From Pterobdella sp. o SKG-2022 (lineage: Eukaryota > Annelida > Clitellata > Hirudinida > Piscicolidae): a stretch of DNA of 64,000 bases. Position numbers and translations under genes: made by a program. How positions within the stretch are numbered: position 1 is the stretch's first letter; each line of letters begins with the position of its first letter. Positions 12,501 through 23,823 of this stretch are shown here, piece after piece. The DNA lies in NCBI GenBank assembly GCA_964035795.1, contig OZ038326.1, forward strand, positions 1,832,916-1,896,915. Direction: 5' to 3'. Under the pieces are notes generated by a model, which saw only the letters and a program-made list of their open reading frames with translations, did not search any database and was not told the origin of the DNA.

Positions 12501-15500
12501 ACTTGTTTTATTGCTTAAAAATGTTTTTAAGATTTGAAAAAAACTTCGAGCATAGAGAAGAAAAAACTGATTTTTTAAAGCAATTCCCATATCAACAAAT
12601 CCCAGATAATCAGTTCATCCTTTTTCTTGTGGCTGTCTGTTTTTCCCTTACTTTTCTATTCCCTATTTATACTTATCATTTTTTCAACTTTTTTATTTAA
12701 AAAAATTTTTTTTCATTATTTATCTCAAATTTAAATTTTTTAGAAATTTTTGTTTGTTTAACTTGATTTTTTTATTTTATTTTCTTTTATTATTCATTGC
12801 TCAATTTTATTATTCTTATTATATTATTTCGTTTTAATTTTTTCATACTTTTCTTTCCTTTAAAAAGTTTTCCAAAACATTCAAATCATCCTTAAAAGCC
12901 TTCCACAAAATTTGCCATCAGTTCACAGCACATGCTTCTACTGCGTTCTCAGTTCAAAAAAATTGTTGATAGGCATTAAAAAAGTGGTTTGAGTTAATTA
13001 TACAAATTATTAGGAGCTAATAGTTAAGTTTTAACGTTTTATAAAAACATTTCTCTATGAATGTTAAACTTATGTGTATTGATAGAAATATTTTTAAGGT
13101 ACTCAGTGTTTTAGAAAGCTTTTTTTTAATATATCTTGAACCAGATTTTTTTTATTGGCAGATATAATTTTTGAAGTTTTATCATAGTAATAAAAACCTA
13201 TCTATAAATTCAAATGCCATTATTTTTCATTTGAAAACTCAATATTATACTCATATAGTTAACAAAGATATGGAAATTTGAGTTCGAAACCTCGATTGAT
13301 GGGTTTGCACTGCTGAGGTAAGTAATATCTGTGCATCAAGCCGCATGTTTCATAAAATATCTTCATAGCATCATTATGATCACTTTGTGCATCGGTAGTA
13401 GTTTTGATGGCCCAGTGGATAGGGTGTTGGATAGCTGATGCTAAGGTCCCAGATTTGATTCGTATAGAAAACACATGGGACATAAGAAATTTGGAGGTAT
13501 ATGTATATTTGTTAATGCCATGTCATTTCTGTATATGTTAGCATACGTATATAGTTCTATGCCTATAACTTTTATAGATACTTCCTGTAACTATATATAT
13601 ATATATATATATATGTATTGTTATACGCTATGTTCCTATAATTATCGTTTCTCTATCAAACAGACATTACTCATTTAGATAATAATAATGATAAGAATAT
13701 TTAATTATTTATTTATCAATTATAGAAAAGATATTGATAGTAACAATAAGAATAAAAAATTTACCCATCAATATAGCACCAGAAACAACCATGGCTTGTT
13801 TTTTTATTTATTTATTCACTTTGTATTCGATTGTTTTCTTAAGCGCTTTTTTTATTATATAAACATTAATCTATCTATGTTTTTGTTCACCCATATTTTC
13901 AAGTGTCTATGTAGTTTTATATGGAACGACATGCCTTTTACAATTTATTTTGAACTAATTTTGAAACCTCAGTTTTATGTTTTCTAATGATAATATTGAC
14001 TATCAGGGAGAATAATTACAATGATGAAGATAGATATTATAAAAAATAAACTGTTTTTTTTTTTAAAATAATTTTCCAAAAATAATGGTTCTGAAACAGC
14101 AAAAAAAACTTCAGAAAACAAGCTATAAAGATGGTCAAAGTGCTCTTCTATGCTTTGTTATTGTATTATCGTTTATTCATGTTTCAAGTTTTGTTCTTGT
14201 GGTTGTTATTGTTTTTAATGCTTATATAAGTTTAAATAAATAAAGAAAGTGTTAATTATTCATTGTTCAGCGCCGTATGGTTTTAGCTGGATGGTTGTGC
14301 GTGTGTGTGGGTGGGTGTGTGTGTGTGTGTAGCCATCAACAAAAAGTCTACAAAAATGAATTTCAAGCAACTTTCATTTCTTCACTGGCAAGTTTTTCAG
14401 AAAATACTCTACGCCAGATTCTCAATTGAACTGCCCTTCAACAGTTTAGTGTACCTGTTTCACGGGAGACAAACGCACAAGAAATATGTGTTTGTGTGGG
14501 TGTTTGTTTGTGCATGAGATTTGAATGTGTGTGAGTTTTTCTGTGTTTGTTTATAAAAGGCTAGTGAAATATGTTTCAGCTTTTTGCATAAGTTAACTAA
14601 AGTACTGTCAAAGTATTTGTAATCTCTTAGATCACAACTAATTCATCCCCCTACCGGCCTTGTGCTTATAATGCATGCGATTTCTATATCATCAAATGGA
14701 TTCTAATTCTCTTTCAATTTCTTGAGTCGAATAAAATAAAAACAAAAATAAATTTCTCTATCTTTGGCAATATTAGATTTGCTAATAAAATTTACCGATA
14801 GAGAATCTTCACTTGATAATGTGAGTTCAACATGGTTTTCATTTGAACATACAGAATAATAATAGAAGTTATTTGAGTGTTGAAGCATGAGTTTCACGCT
14901 AGATGTGTAACTGATATGTTGGGTCAAAAAAAGCCAAGAAAGATAAAGATCAAATTGACAAATTTTATGTTAATAAGAAAAAGACACTTGTAGCATGCGC
15001 TTTTGCAGATAAAAAATTATTGGGTAACTAAAGAAATCTAACAGGGATGTGTTTTGGCAACTTGAGATTCGCCTAGAGTCCAAATATTTTCACCGACAAA
15101 TAAAGACTCAGGCTGGGACTTGTGAAAATTTTAGCTGTGTATGTACGCAAACTGAAACTGAAAAATAATCAAACAAGTTGCATGATCAACTCAAGATATT
15201 CTTAATGAAAAAATGGAAAGATAAAACCTTAATGCTCAAAAATTTCATTTAAAATTGTTTCTTCCTTATGTATATCAAATTACATTGTGTTAAAACCCAA
15301 AAAAAAAAAAAAAAATGAAAGGGCTCTTAATTCTTAGTGATAAAAATGTTTCATTAACCACTAACATTTTGTATTCATATAATAAAATCTCCGATAGGCT
15401 TAAAAAGATCAGGGAAAACGAACGTATCCCTGTTTTGATTAGATATTAATGAAAAATCTTCAAGTCGTCACCTCCTTCATAATTTGAGTTCAATTTGCAA

Positions 15501-18107
15501 ATCTCATAGCGTGTTGATGGATTTCAAAGCAGTATTTTCTATTAATTAATGAATAAAATGTTTGTGGCGTTTTGGTGAGGACTGGAACACACTGGGAAAC
15601 CGCAAGTCTTTTATGACCTTGAAACTTCCTAAAATAATTTTCAACTTTTGTTTATTATTATGACTATGTTTTTTATTATTATTAAAATCCGTTAATGAGT
15701 AAATTATATATAAAACATAAACTTTCGCAAAAACAACTAAAAAATAATGACCGCGTTAAATTCTAGATTGTCTTCCGAGTTGCTTCGTACTTCAAAAAAC
15801 TCCAGAGCCTGTTTTCTCATGATTGATAAGGGCTCTTTTTATTAAAAAGATATAATGAAACTTAACAAAAGTTTGATTAATGGTTTTTTTGTTTTATATA
15901 TGGAAAACTGAATTTATCCTGTAAAACTCGTTTATTCGAATTTGAAGTCGACAAAAATACTTTAATTTTCATTTATTATCTTTATTAAACTCAATTTATG
16001 TTATTGAAAAGTAATAATATACAAAAATAAATCTCTTAGTTGAAATATTCAATTTTCAAACTTTTTTTTTTCTAAAAAAACGTCTCGGCTTCAACTGAAC
16101 AAAAATTTTGTTGTAGAATGAAACTGAAAACGTTGTTATGAGACATTAAACACTTTGTGAATTAAAAAGTCAAAAACCTCAAGAAAAACTAATTCCAATG
16201 TAAACTTCAGCTGGGGAAGGTCGCTTATGAGTTCACTTTTACTCCTAGGTGAATCAACTTATAATGAAGATCTCTTTGGTGATGATGGTGTTATTAACAA
16301 AATAAATAAACGAAAAAATGTGAAAATGAAAAAAAAAGTCTAAAATAAATCAAAAGTTGAAAAAGGTGCATTTTATTGAGTTCAAGCAATTAACTCGAAA
16401 ATAAACTATGAAGATCTGCAATACAACTGTAAAAAACAACAATTAAAAAAAGATTTCCAAAATTTACAATGTGAAACTTTTTCTGTTGATCTCAAAGTCG
16501 AAATTGAAATCTTTGAAAACTTTTCAATCAAAGTTTTAAAATAAAATGAGTACCAGCTGACTAGAAAACCCAGATTGCATTGTCAATTGGAAGGTAATAA
16601 AAAACACATCATCTTATGTACGTAGTTGTACATGATGAACAAAGAGCTTAGAAATTCAATTTGAATAATTTTCACCCTATCTGGATCAAATACTCAACAC
16701 AAGAAGTTCAATGCAATAAGATGAAGAATTTAATATGTCAACATTTCAACGTGAAACGTGCATGAAACGTGCGCACATCTTGCTGCCATACCATTTAACA
16801 TCTTCAAACTATGTGGCAGGGTGTCATAGATCTTGCTTTTAAAAAACCAAAAACTGACGCGTTCTTGGTGATTGATAAAAATAATTTAAAAAAACGGCTT
16901 AATGAGGTAAGGAGTAATTGGTTGAATGTGAAACAGTGGATAAAAAAATTTTAACTAATCATTAAATTGCTGTTCGAAAAATAAAAAAATAACATGTTAG
17001 AAGCATTTTTTTAAATTTGAATGAAACAAAATCTGAAGTTAAAGGAATTAAAAAAGAAAAAACAGACTTCAAATGTGACACAAAATTAAACGACGAACCC
17101 AGTTGAAACAAATATAAAGATCACACGTCTGAGAAAACAAATATTACTTTCAAATTAACCAAAAAGTTTAAAAATACGCTCAAAAATAAGCGAAACTCAA
17201 ATCTTATAAGAAAATTTGAACGCTTAAAATTCACAGGTTGTCAATTCAATTGTTAAAATGAGAAATTACAGTGAGAATATCAATGGGGGAACTCATCGAT
17301 CATTTATATTGGGTGGTGATATTGACTCTCTCGCTATTCTTCTGTTTTTATGTTTTTAGACAACTGCATGAATCCTTCATGGGATTGAGTTTTCTTTTGT
17401 CCAAGTTTTGGATATGAGATGGTTATTCAACACTTCTTGATTCAAACTACTGTCTCGTTTGTTTGCATATATTTATTTAAGTTTTTCAAAATATCACTTC
17501 TAATGCAAAGACCATTTTCACATTAAATTACTTTTTTATGCATTTTTTATGATTATTTATTATAAATGAGAAAAATCAAATAAAGATTTCTAATATAAAT
17601 CATAATATAAATATTGACAATGAATCAACATTAGCTTCCTATCATTTCCTGATAATGCAGTTTGATACTAAATGGATCCTATTACTTATTCAAATACTTT
17701 ATGCTTAATACTAATATTAACATTTTTAAAAATTATTTTATCATTTTATCATTTTATTTTTTTATTCTAAATGCATTTGTTTTATTTTTCAACTTTCATT
17801 TTTTTATTTCTATTGTTTGATAACGATTATTCTTTCAATATTTCATTCTTGTTGTTATTGAGTTTATAGTTATTATTTTTGTTATTATGACATAAAAAGG
17901 TGGTACTTCTATATTTCCATTAGAACATATTAATAATTCTTAAAATAATGTTGCGTCCTTAATGTCTCCATTATTAAAAATAAAAAAAAATTAATATATA
18001 GTTTCAAAAAAAAACATGTAGAAAAATGGTTACTAAAAAATTGGAAAAAATAACAATAATCAATAAGATGCTAAAAAAAAATAATAATAATAAGAATAAC
18101 AGTAATT

Positions 18108-18145
<38 letters not shown>

Positions 18146-19780
18146 AATGGTAATAATAGAAAAAAACTCGTCAGAAAAAAAAAGTTTTGCTTTGAGAATA
18201 ATATTTGCCATAGAATATAAATTTTTTACATGTCTTCCAAAAATAAAAAAATTAGTTTTCTTATATAATATAATTTTACTTTTTGTTGAATACAACTCTA
18301 CTTCTTTGATGGAGAATTCCATTTTGTGTATTCTTTTACATATGTGATTTGGAAATCTTATACAAAATCAAAACAACCCTCTATTTTATTATTTCATTTT
18401 ATTTTTATTATTACTGTTATTTTTCTTCCTGTAAGACAATTTACTTAACACATCAAAAAAAAAGTTTTTCCTAACATTCAAGTGTATTGTTTTCACGTTC
18501 AAAATGATAATTTTTTATCGTTCACAAAATTCAACTGCAATTGTGTTCATCGATTCAAAAAAATGTTTTGAGAAATGATACGCTAAAAAACATAAAACAA
18601 GAAAAAAATGAGATAATGAGAGAAAAATTAAAAACTCTGTTAAAATGATGGTTTCATTCAAAATCTCGAATTTTTTCATACTAAAAACCAGCAATGAAAG
18701 AAAAACGGATTACTTAATCATGAAATTTCATATGCAAAATTTAAATTTTAAACTGCTCCAAATGGAAGAAAAACTCGAGTTCTTCAACACTAAAACTTTA
18801 ATTAAATTTTTCTGACTTGAATACAAGTGTCTTTTTCAAAAAGTAATTGAAAGTTTTCTAAATAATTTTATGAAATGTGCTTTTTTAAACAACTTTTTGA
18901 ATTCCATGAAAAATTGATTGAAAACATAAAACTAAAAGCAGAAAAATAATATTTTGACGAAGCTTTTCGATATATTATATATCATCATAAAAGAACTAAT
19001 TACCTGATGAATCGTAACCTGATGATGATATAGAATATATCGAAAAGCTTCGTTGAAATAAAAAATTTAAATATCCCTGTTTTTATGATTTGAATTTTTG
19101 AAACTAATTATTTTTTTCAAATAAATAATCCTTAAATATTTTTCTGAATTGAATCACAAAAACCATTTATGAATTTTTATATTGAAGAAAAAAGAAAGCA
19201 AATATTTATCATTCAAGATTTGTCAGTGCAGATAATATACTGAAACCGTGCAGATGCTTTTATTTTTTTCAATGATAACTCAATTTGGGTTTACAGGATT
19301 CCTTTCAGCTGAAACTAAACAGATCAAATTTTTGAAAATATAAACATTCAGTTTAACTGTGTATATGGAAAAAAGTTTAAAACAAAATGATAATAAAAAA
19401 AAATAATAATGCCAATTAAAAACAAAAGAAAATGGTTTAGTGCATTGTTCAATTTTAAATTCCGAGAATTGGAAGTTATTCGATAGATAAAAGTAGATTC
19501 GAAATGAAATTTTTTTTAATATGTTAGAATATAAAATGATGGGAAAATATAAAAAAAAAGAATTATAATCAGAGAGAAAAAAATTTGATAAAAATTTTTA
19601 TAAAATGATTTTAAAAAATAATAAAAAAAATCTAAAAAACAATAATAAAAAATAAAAAATCAGACATAATGAAAGAATGTAAAAAATCAATTGTTTTGAT
19701 AAAAAAAATTTTTTAAATGGAATAAAAAACTTACCCCAACATAGTATCAAAGGTAATATCATCAACGTCACGAAAAGCAT
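3502..19780 (-). CDS. Ig-domain secreted or membrane protein, first two coding exons (3'-partial)
   Basis: Two exons are proposed. Exon 1 (19780-19735) encodes MLFVTLMILPLILCW plus one base, a textbook signal peptide, and ends at a strong GGGTAAGT donor in phase 1. Exon 2 (4256-3502) begins after TTTATAG with two bases that complete a Gly codon, so the mature protein would start GQENKRFNLSG. Its next 200 or so residues are polar and low in complexity, with a Lys-rich patch (KKRKQ, KKPKKNSRKNK). The end, ASPGDDVRLQCAIPDLSGRM, looks like strand B of an I-set Ig domain of the nephrin/Kirrel kind and stops at ATG|GTGAGA in phase 0, so the domain is split by an intron. The rest of the gene was not found and must lie at lower coordinates or beyond the window. 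Joining the two exons across 15.5 kb is inference from matching phase and the signal peptide; exon 2 alone is well supported. Family assignment beyond Ig superfamily is open. Confidence 0.5.
6187..6284 (-). CDS. Weak candidate terminal exon, unassigned
   Basis: After an AG at 6286-6285 the minus strand reads open for 31 codons to TAG at 6189-6187, including ILIYYEKRRGKCGILCSKTD. It uses GC-rich codons unlike the flanks. Entry phase is 1. No matching upstream exon was identified, and the family is not recognised. It may be a relic rather than a live exon. Confidence 0.18.
7372..7836 (-). pseudogene. Decayed coding-like patch with a frame change
   Basis: The minus strand reads open from 7836 to about 7620 (ending with peptides such as SIDHRSSIKKRFIALSR). 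It continues, one frame over, from about 7630 to 7372 (VEINKDIDVDSIEAEFVREI and onward). Both parts have protein-like composition in a very AT-rich setting. The frame switch sits near TTATCCAG, so either a frameshifted relic or two exons could explain it. A further open patch on the same strand near 7330-7235 carries HLEQCGFPTGQETINKIFAT. I do not recognise the family; a decayed transposase is one possibility. Confidence 0.25.
8190..8350 (-). repeat. Less AT-rich block, possible transposable-element relic
   Basis: This block is clearly less AT-rich than its surroundings. Read on the minus strand, it has the peptide-like stretch ENACMHSRFLNFGGRNEILK, then a short hairpin (CTCTTATTGAAAGAG) and another around ACGAAGTTTTTCGT. 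The string CTTCACTTGATAAYGTGAGT also occurs at about 14808-14828, so part of it is repeated in the window. Element type is not established. Confidence 0.2.
11917..12517 (-). mobile_element. 5'-truncated non-LTR retrotransposon (L2/CR1-type), reverse-transcriptase C-terminus and 3' tail
   Basis: The minus strand reads open from just after a TAA near 12517 to TGA at about 11950. The peptide has the usual landmarks of the C-terminal part of L2/CR1/Jockey-group reverse transcriptases: a VRKFLPLSTANALF segment, then SRLDYCNFLFCGQPNYLLCK, LQALQNHAAKTVL, LDRLHWLPVSQRGKFKLLWL, and later RSFANQAPRLWNSL. After the stop comes a short AT-rich 3' tail ending in GCGCTATAAAAATCTTAATAATAA, the kind of tail these elements carry. 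The fingers, palm catalytic motif and endonuclease are missing, so it is a dead 5'-truncated insertion. It lies in the proposed large intron, on the same strand as that gene. A 58-bp copy of the tail recurs at 55945-56002. Confidence 0.8.
13400..13475 (+). mobile_element. tRNA-like SINE head (degenerate)
   Basis: TGGCCCAGTGG at 13408-13418 fits the RNA polymerase III A box (consensus TGGCNNAGTGG). GATTTGATTCG at 13452-13462 resembles a B box (GGTTCGANTCC) with about 8 of 11 matches, at normal spacing. The sequence between resembles a decayed D-arm and anticodon arm. The cloverleaf is too degenerate for a working tRNA gene, so a tRNA-derived SINE head is more likely. The 3' end was not delimited. 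A 13-base piece (GTTGGATAGCTGA) recurs near 45797. Confidence 0.4.
13592..13614. repeat. TA dinucleotide microsatellite
   Basis: An uninterrupted run of alternating T and A, about 23 bases long, in non-coding sequence. Confidence 0.85.
17283..17417 (+). CDS. Candidate 44-residue single-pass membrane micropeptide
   Basis: ATG at 17283 opens a 44-codon frame ending in TGA at 17415-17417. The product begins MGELIDHLYW, has a hydrophobic span VVILTLSLFFCFYVF at about residues 11-25, and continues RQLHESFMGL with a second hydrophobic stretch. A short polar N-terminus, one span and a basic residue after it is the layout of small single-pass membrane peptides. The start context (ATATCAATGG) is acceptable. 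It lies opposite the proposed giant intron. No family recognised; a chance ORF is a real alternative, though the base composition is less AT-rich than the flanks. Confidence 0.25.
   Translation: MGELIDHLYWVVILTLSLFFCFYVFRQLHESFMGLSFLLSKFWI
18076..18160. repeat. AAT trinucleotide microsatellite
   Basis: Imperfect AAT repeats with AAC, AAG and ACT variants. They give poly-Asn or poly-Ile reading frames on the two strands; these are repeat artefacts, not genes. Confidence 0.85.
18951..19059. repeat. Inverted repeat, 38-bp arms, with CTGATGA...GAAA core
   Basis: The arms at 18951-18988 and 19022-19059 are reverse complements at 35 of 38 positions, separated by 33 bases. Each arm contains GAAGCTTTTCGATATAT or its complement. 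The loop side carries CTGATGA twice (19004-19010 and 19019-19025). After the second copy come T, GATATA, a three-base turn, TATATC, then GAAA at 19042-19045. This order recalls the conserved core of hammerhead ribozymes and related motifs in Penelope-like and other retroelements. However, the strand also pairs along the whole 38-bp arm, and the first base pair of stem II would be U/C, so ribozyme function is only a suggestion. Confidence 0.7.
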
Positions 19781-22700
19781 GATGAAGATGAAGAAGAAGA
19801 TGGCGGAGATGTGAGTGATGATAATGATGGCGCTTCAAGTCTTCTAGTATGTCAGTTTGTTAATGCTACTCGATAGCTCCATTTTGACGAAGTTTTCTTT
19901 TTTTCTATGTCTTTCTGTCATAACCTTCAGACTGTTTTTTTGTATTATTATATATATAGTTTCAATTTTTTTGTTGAATTTTTTTGATTTAAGTTATTTT
20001 CAGTTCTAATAAATTTTTTATCATATTTTTTCCATTATAAATTTTTTTATTTCACTTTTTTCAATGTTAATATTTTATTATGAATATTGATTTATCAAAT
20101 TCATTTTTCAGTGTCGTTCTTCTTTTAAAACACCGTTCTTTTTGTTAATTTATTTATTTATTCAAAATACAGCGAGGCTTAAATGATTGTGATTTACAGA
20201 TGTTATTCAATCATCTTCCGGTGTGATCATTTCGTAAATGCATGATTCAAAAGCCTCCTAAATAAACTCGTTGAATGCTTTTGGTTAAAAAAATATAATT
20301 TTATTTTGTTTTTTACTCTAACCTTGAAACTATGTAAATTCATTTTTCATTCTTTTTTTACCAATTTAATTTATACCAAACGTAATTAGGGTTCAAGTAA
20401 TTATCTCATTTCAGTATGATTTCCTTGTTATATCAGTTTTTTTCCTATTCTATTTTAGTTGAGATACTTACATGTTTTCAATCAAAAACGTTTATTTCAA
20501 TAAAAATTATTATAGTTCTATGAGTATTATTTATTACTTTGATTTTATCAAGTCAAATATTCTAATATTAATTCTATCTAAAAGCGTATCTTTTTTAATA
20601 TGCGTGGTACTTTTCATCTCATTCATCTAATAAATAGTTTCCGAGGTTTTTAATAGAGGCAATAAACTTGTTGAAAGCATAAAAAATTTAGCCTTAAGAT
20701 TTCCAACCGATTTTTAGGTGATTTAGACACTAAACACTCTTTTGACAACAAATTAGGTATGTGTTCTGTTTCGTTCTATCTGTTTTGTGATTTAGCTTAC
20801 TGAAGTCCTAAAATTTCCAAGTTTTTTCGTTTTATTCAGTTTTTGCTTTTTGATTATAATGTAGCTATTTTGGTTCAAAAAGTCTTTTTTTAGGCGTTAA
20901 AAATTGTTGACGATTTTTTTGAACTGTCTTCTTGGCTTTTGTGCTTCATAAACTATATACTTCTTTGTGGTCTAAGATGACGAAATAGTTTTGGGGTTTT
21001 GAAAGATTTAAAATGCGCCATAAAGAAGATTTCCAAAATAATTTTATCATAAAATTCTAGTTTTCTTTTAGTTTTGAATTTCGATTATCGCTAAAAAATT
21101 TTTGCAAAAAAGATTTTTATCAACAAGAGTGATTAAAGTTTATCGAACAGAGTTTTACGATTTTTTTTCGGAGTTTTTGATCTTTATATGTTTTTTATGG
21201 AAAAAAATTAGTTTTTTTGGTTGTCTTGTATTCCAGTTTGTCTCGTATTGTGTTGGCCAGCTGTTAGATTTAGTGTGTGTAAACCTCTTGTTTTTTATCT
21301 AACACGATCGTTGTTTGTTTTTTTTTTAGTTTTTTTTATTTTGAAGTGAAGTTTTTTCATTTCCATTGTACTTCAGTTTATTTAGTTTTTAGTTTAAATT
21401 TATTTGTCACATATATCAGTGGCTGTTTCCAATTGAAATATAAAAAGTGTTATCACCTAAGCTTGAAGAAGCTTTCAAAAAAGACAGTATTATTGGCGCA
21501 ACTACATGAAGCATTATCAGTTCTATCAATAAACCTTTGTGCTTTTATTAAAGCAATTAAATTTTGATAAATAGGCAGAAATTTCTATAAACACCACAAT
21601 CCATGAAAATCTATTGAATGTTTGGAAAAATTTTATTTTTAGAATTTAAAAATTTAATAATTTAATTACGTTTTTTAAGAAAATTCTCATTTGTTTATTT
21701 TTTCTTTCTCAAGTTTTCACTCTTACAACATACTCCGCTGAGTTTAAATTTGTCACCCATGATTTGTTAAAAAAGCATGGGATAACACCAGTATGAAAAA
21801 TCAATATGAAGATTACTAACAAAAAGAAATCTGAGTTATTTTTCAACACAATTTCAAAATTCAACTCTTGAAAGATAATTTCAAAAAGTAGTCACATTTC
21901 ACGGCTTAAAATGAGATTAAACTTAGGAGATTATGTATTTTACTTGAAAAGATTTTTGAACTTGGGGCTTAGTAAGTTTAGAACCAATTATTTCTCCAAA
22001 AAATGATTAAATTCAGTTGAAATAATACAGTCCCCTTATTAAAATCTATTTTAAATGAGATTTTAATTTAAGAATATTTATACTGACATTTCACTTTTAA
22101 ATTTTTAGCTTTCATAGGGAAAGTTAATCATAGATGAAAACTTGAGAGGTTGAAAAAGGACTTATCCAGTGCAGTCAAATGAATTCAAAATATTTCAAGC
22201 TGGTCATAACCACAACATCAACTTAAATAAAATTTCTTTTTTTAAAATAGAAACAAAAAAAAATTTCTTTTATATATTCTTTAACTTCAAAACCATCAAT
22301 AAATTTTGACTTTATGATGAATTTGTATCTAATGTTCAAGTATGAAACGAGCTCAAATCCCGCTGAACAATTCTCAAATTTCAACGAAAAAGTATATACA
22401 TTCCACCTAAACGTGTGTTTATATCTGTTATAAAGCGCTGCACGTGTGTTTGTGTGTGTGCATACTACTCAGTAAAAAAAAAATACAGAAGTGTGTATTT
22501 GACTAGGTGCAAAAGTCATTGCTTTTTTTTGTCGATACTAATTTCAATTCAGTTTAGCGATATAAGGATAGAAACCAAGGAGCAAAACGGCCTGAACTGG
22601 TCAACGTTTTTGTTTATTTTTTCAAACAAATTCCATTCTAATCATTTCTAATGCGCTTGGAAGATGAAAAATCTTTATAACCAAAGAAGGTTTAGGTTTT

Positions 22701-23443
22701 TAGTAGTATTAATTCCATAAAATGAGAATATTCCACGAAGAAAATGAAATTTTTCATTCTTTTTCCATAAATATCATCTACCGCTTTTTTATATATTTTT
22801 TTTATTTCAAATGATCAAGAAAAAAAAAATTATTTCTAACAACGTTTGCTGAAAAGTATCATGACTTTTTTCATCTAATTATTTCTAATTTTTCTAAAAT
22901 GAGATTTTATTTTATGTGTTATTTTATTTAAATTTTTAAAAGTGAATTTGTATTAAAGTTTCTAGACTACTGTAAATAAAATTTTCTTTTCTCGAAAGCT
23001 GCGTTACTGTATTATAAACCTCAATAATATTCCAAAATGGCGATCAAGAAACTTTTAAAAAATAAATTAAAATAAATGATCAAAGAAACTAAAAGCGTTT
23101 TCAAATAAAACGTTGAAATAAAGTAAATTTAAGTTTCGATTTATTTTTATTAAATTTATATATGAGAATTTTTCTTCGCATTCATTATATCTTCACTACA
23201 ATCTTTTGCCACTCTATGGAATAAATTTTTCCATTCAATCTGAATCTCTTGTGACAAAAATATTCATTAAAGTTACTTCTTTCGAATATCGAAAAACTTC
23301 AAGCCAATATTTATTATCTATAAAAATATTAATTAAACGAAAAAAAAAAACTAAAAAAACATAGAATAATATTCAAAAAATTATAAAAAAATAAATTAAC
23401 ATTTAATCTTGATCCACTAAAGATTCTATGATGTTTCACCTCA

Positions 23444-23823
23444 TTAGTATTCATCGCTCTCATTAATCAATAATTCCTCATGGTTACGCATGCGCTGAAA
23501 AACTATTTTTCCCAAAAATCAACTCTTTTTTGAATTCATGTTGGAGCTATCAATTCTCTGTGTCCAAGTTTCAAGATATAAACCTATTGAGATTGATGTG
23601 AAGGATATATGAACTATAAAGAAACTCACAGTGTGAATTCAATATTGCAATAATATATGTTTCGATTACCTGATATTGAAAGCCTTATAGGAATGAAAGT
23701 TTTGATTTTATTTGCTCACCTATAAAAACAAGGATCTACTGCGCCAAAGTCTGCGGAATTTAAAACACGCTTTTGGAAGCTAACCACTTCGTCTATAAAT
23801 AAAATGCATCCTTGAACAACAAA
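23444..23823 (-). CDS. Candidate minus-strand exons of an unidentified gene
   Basis: A 104-base open segment (23823-23720) sits between a good acceptor (ATTGCCCCCAG) and a good donor (TATAG|GTGAGC). It reads FVVQGCILFIDEVVSFQKRV and then LNSADFGAVDPCFYR. CILFIDEV resembles a Walker B stretch, but one short exon cannot establish this. About 230 bases further along the strand, after TTTTTCAG, a 17-codon frame (23494-23444) reads RMRNHEELLINESDEY and stops, as a last exon would. The phases do not join directly (2 into 0), so at least one more exon would be needed between them; a possible 14-base exon lies near 23690. Treat as unproven. Confidence 0.22.

Larger units (their letters stand above)
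4257..19734. other. Large AT-rich interval, probably one 15.5-kb intron
   Basis: No gene with a full set of exons is visible on either strand. Separately listed contents are: a candidate short exon at 6187-6284, a decayed coding-like patch at 7372-7836, a less AT-rich block near 8190-8350, a LINE 3' fragment at 11917-12517, a SINE-like head at 13400-13475, TA, GT and AAT microsatellites, a 44-codon ORF at 17283-17417 and an inverted repeat at 18951-19059. The rest is AT-rich sequence with no feature I can support. Confidence 0.5.

Noticed and set aside
12503..12700. 65-codon plus-strand ORF beside the LINE
   Set aside because: T-rich, no recognisable protein features, and partly overlapping the truncated 5' end of the element.
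16194..16245. Possible 38-base plus-strand exon (LGKVAYEFTFTPR) between CTTCAG and GTGAAT
   Set aside because: Plausible splice sites but no partner exons on the plus strand nearby; likely chance.
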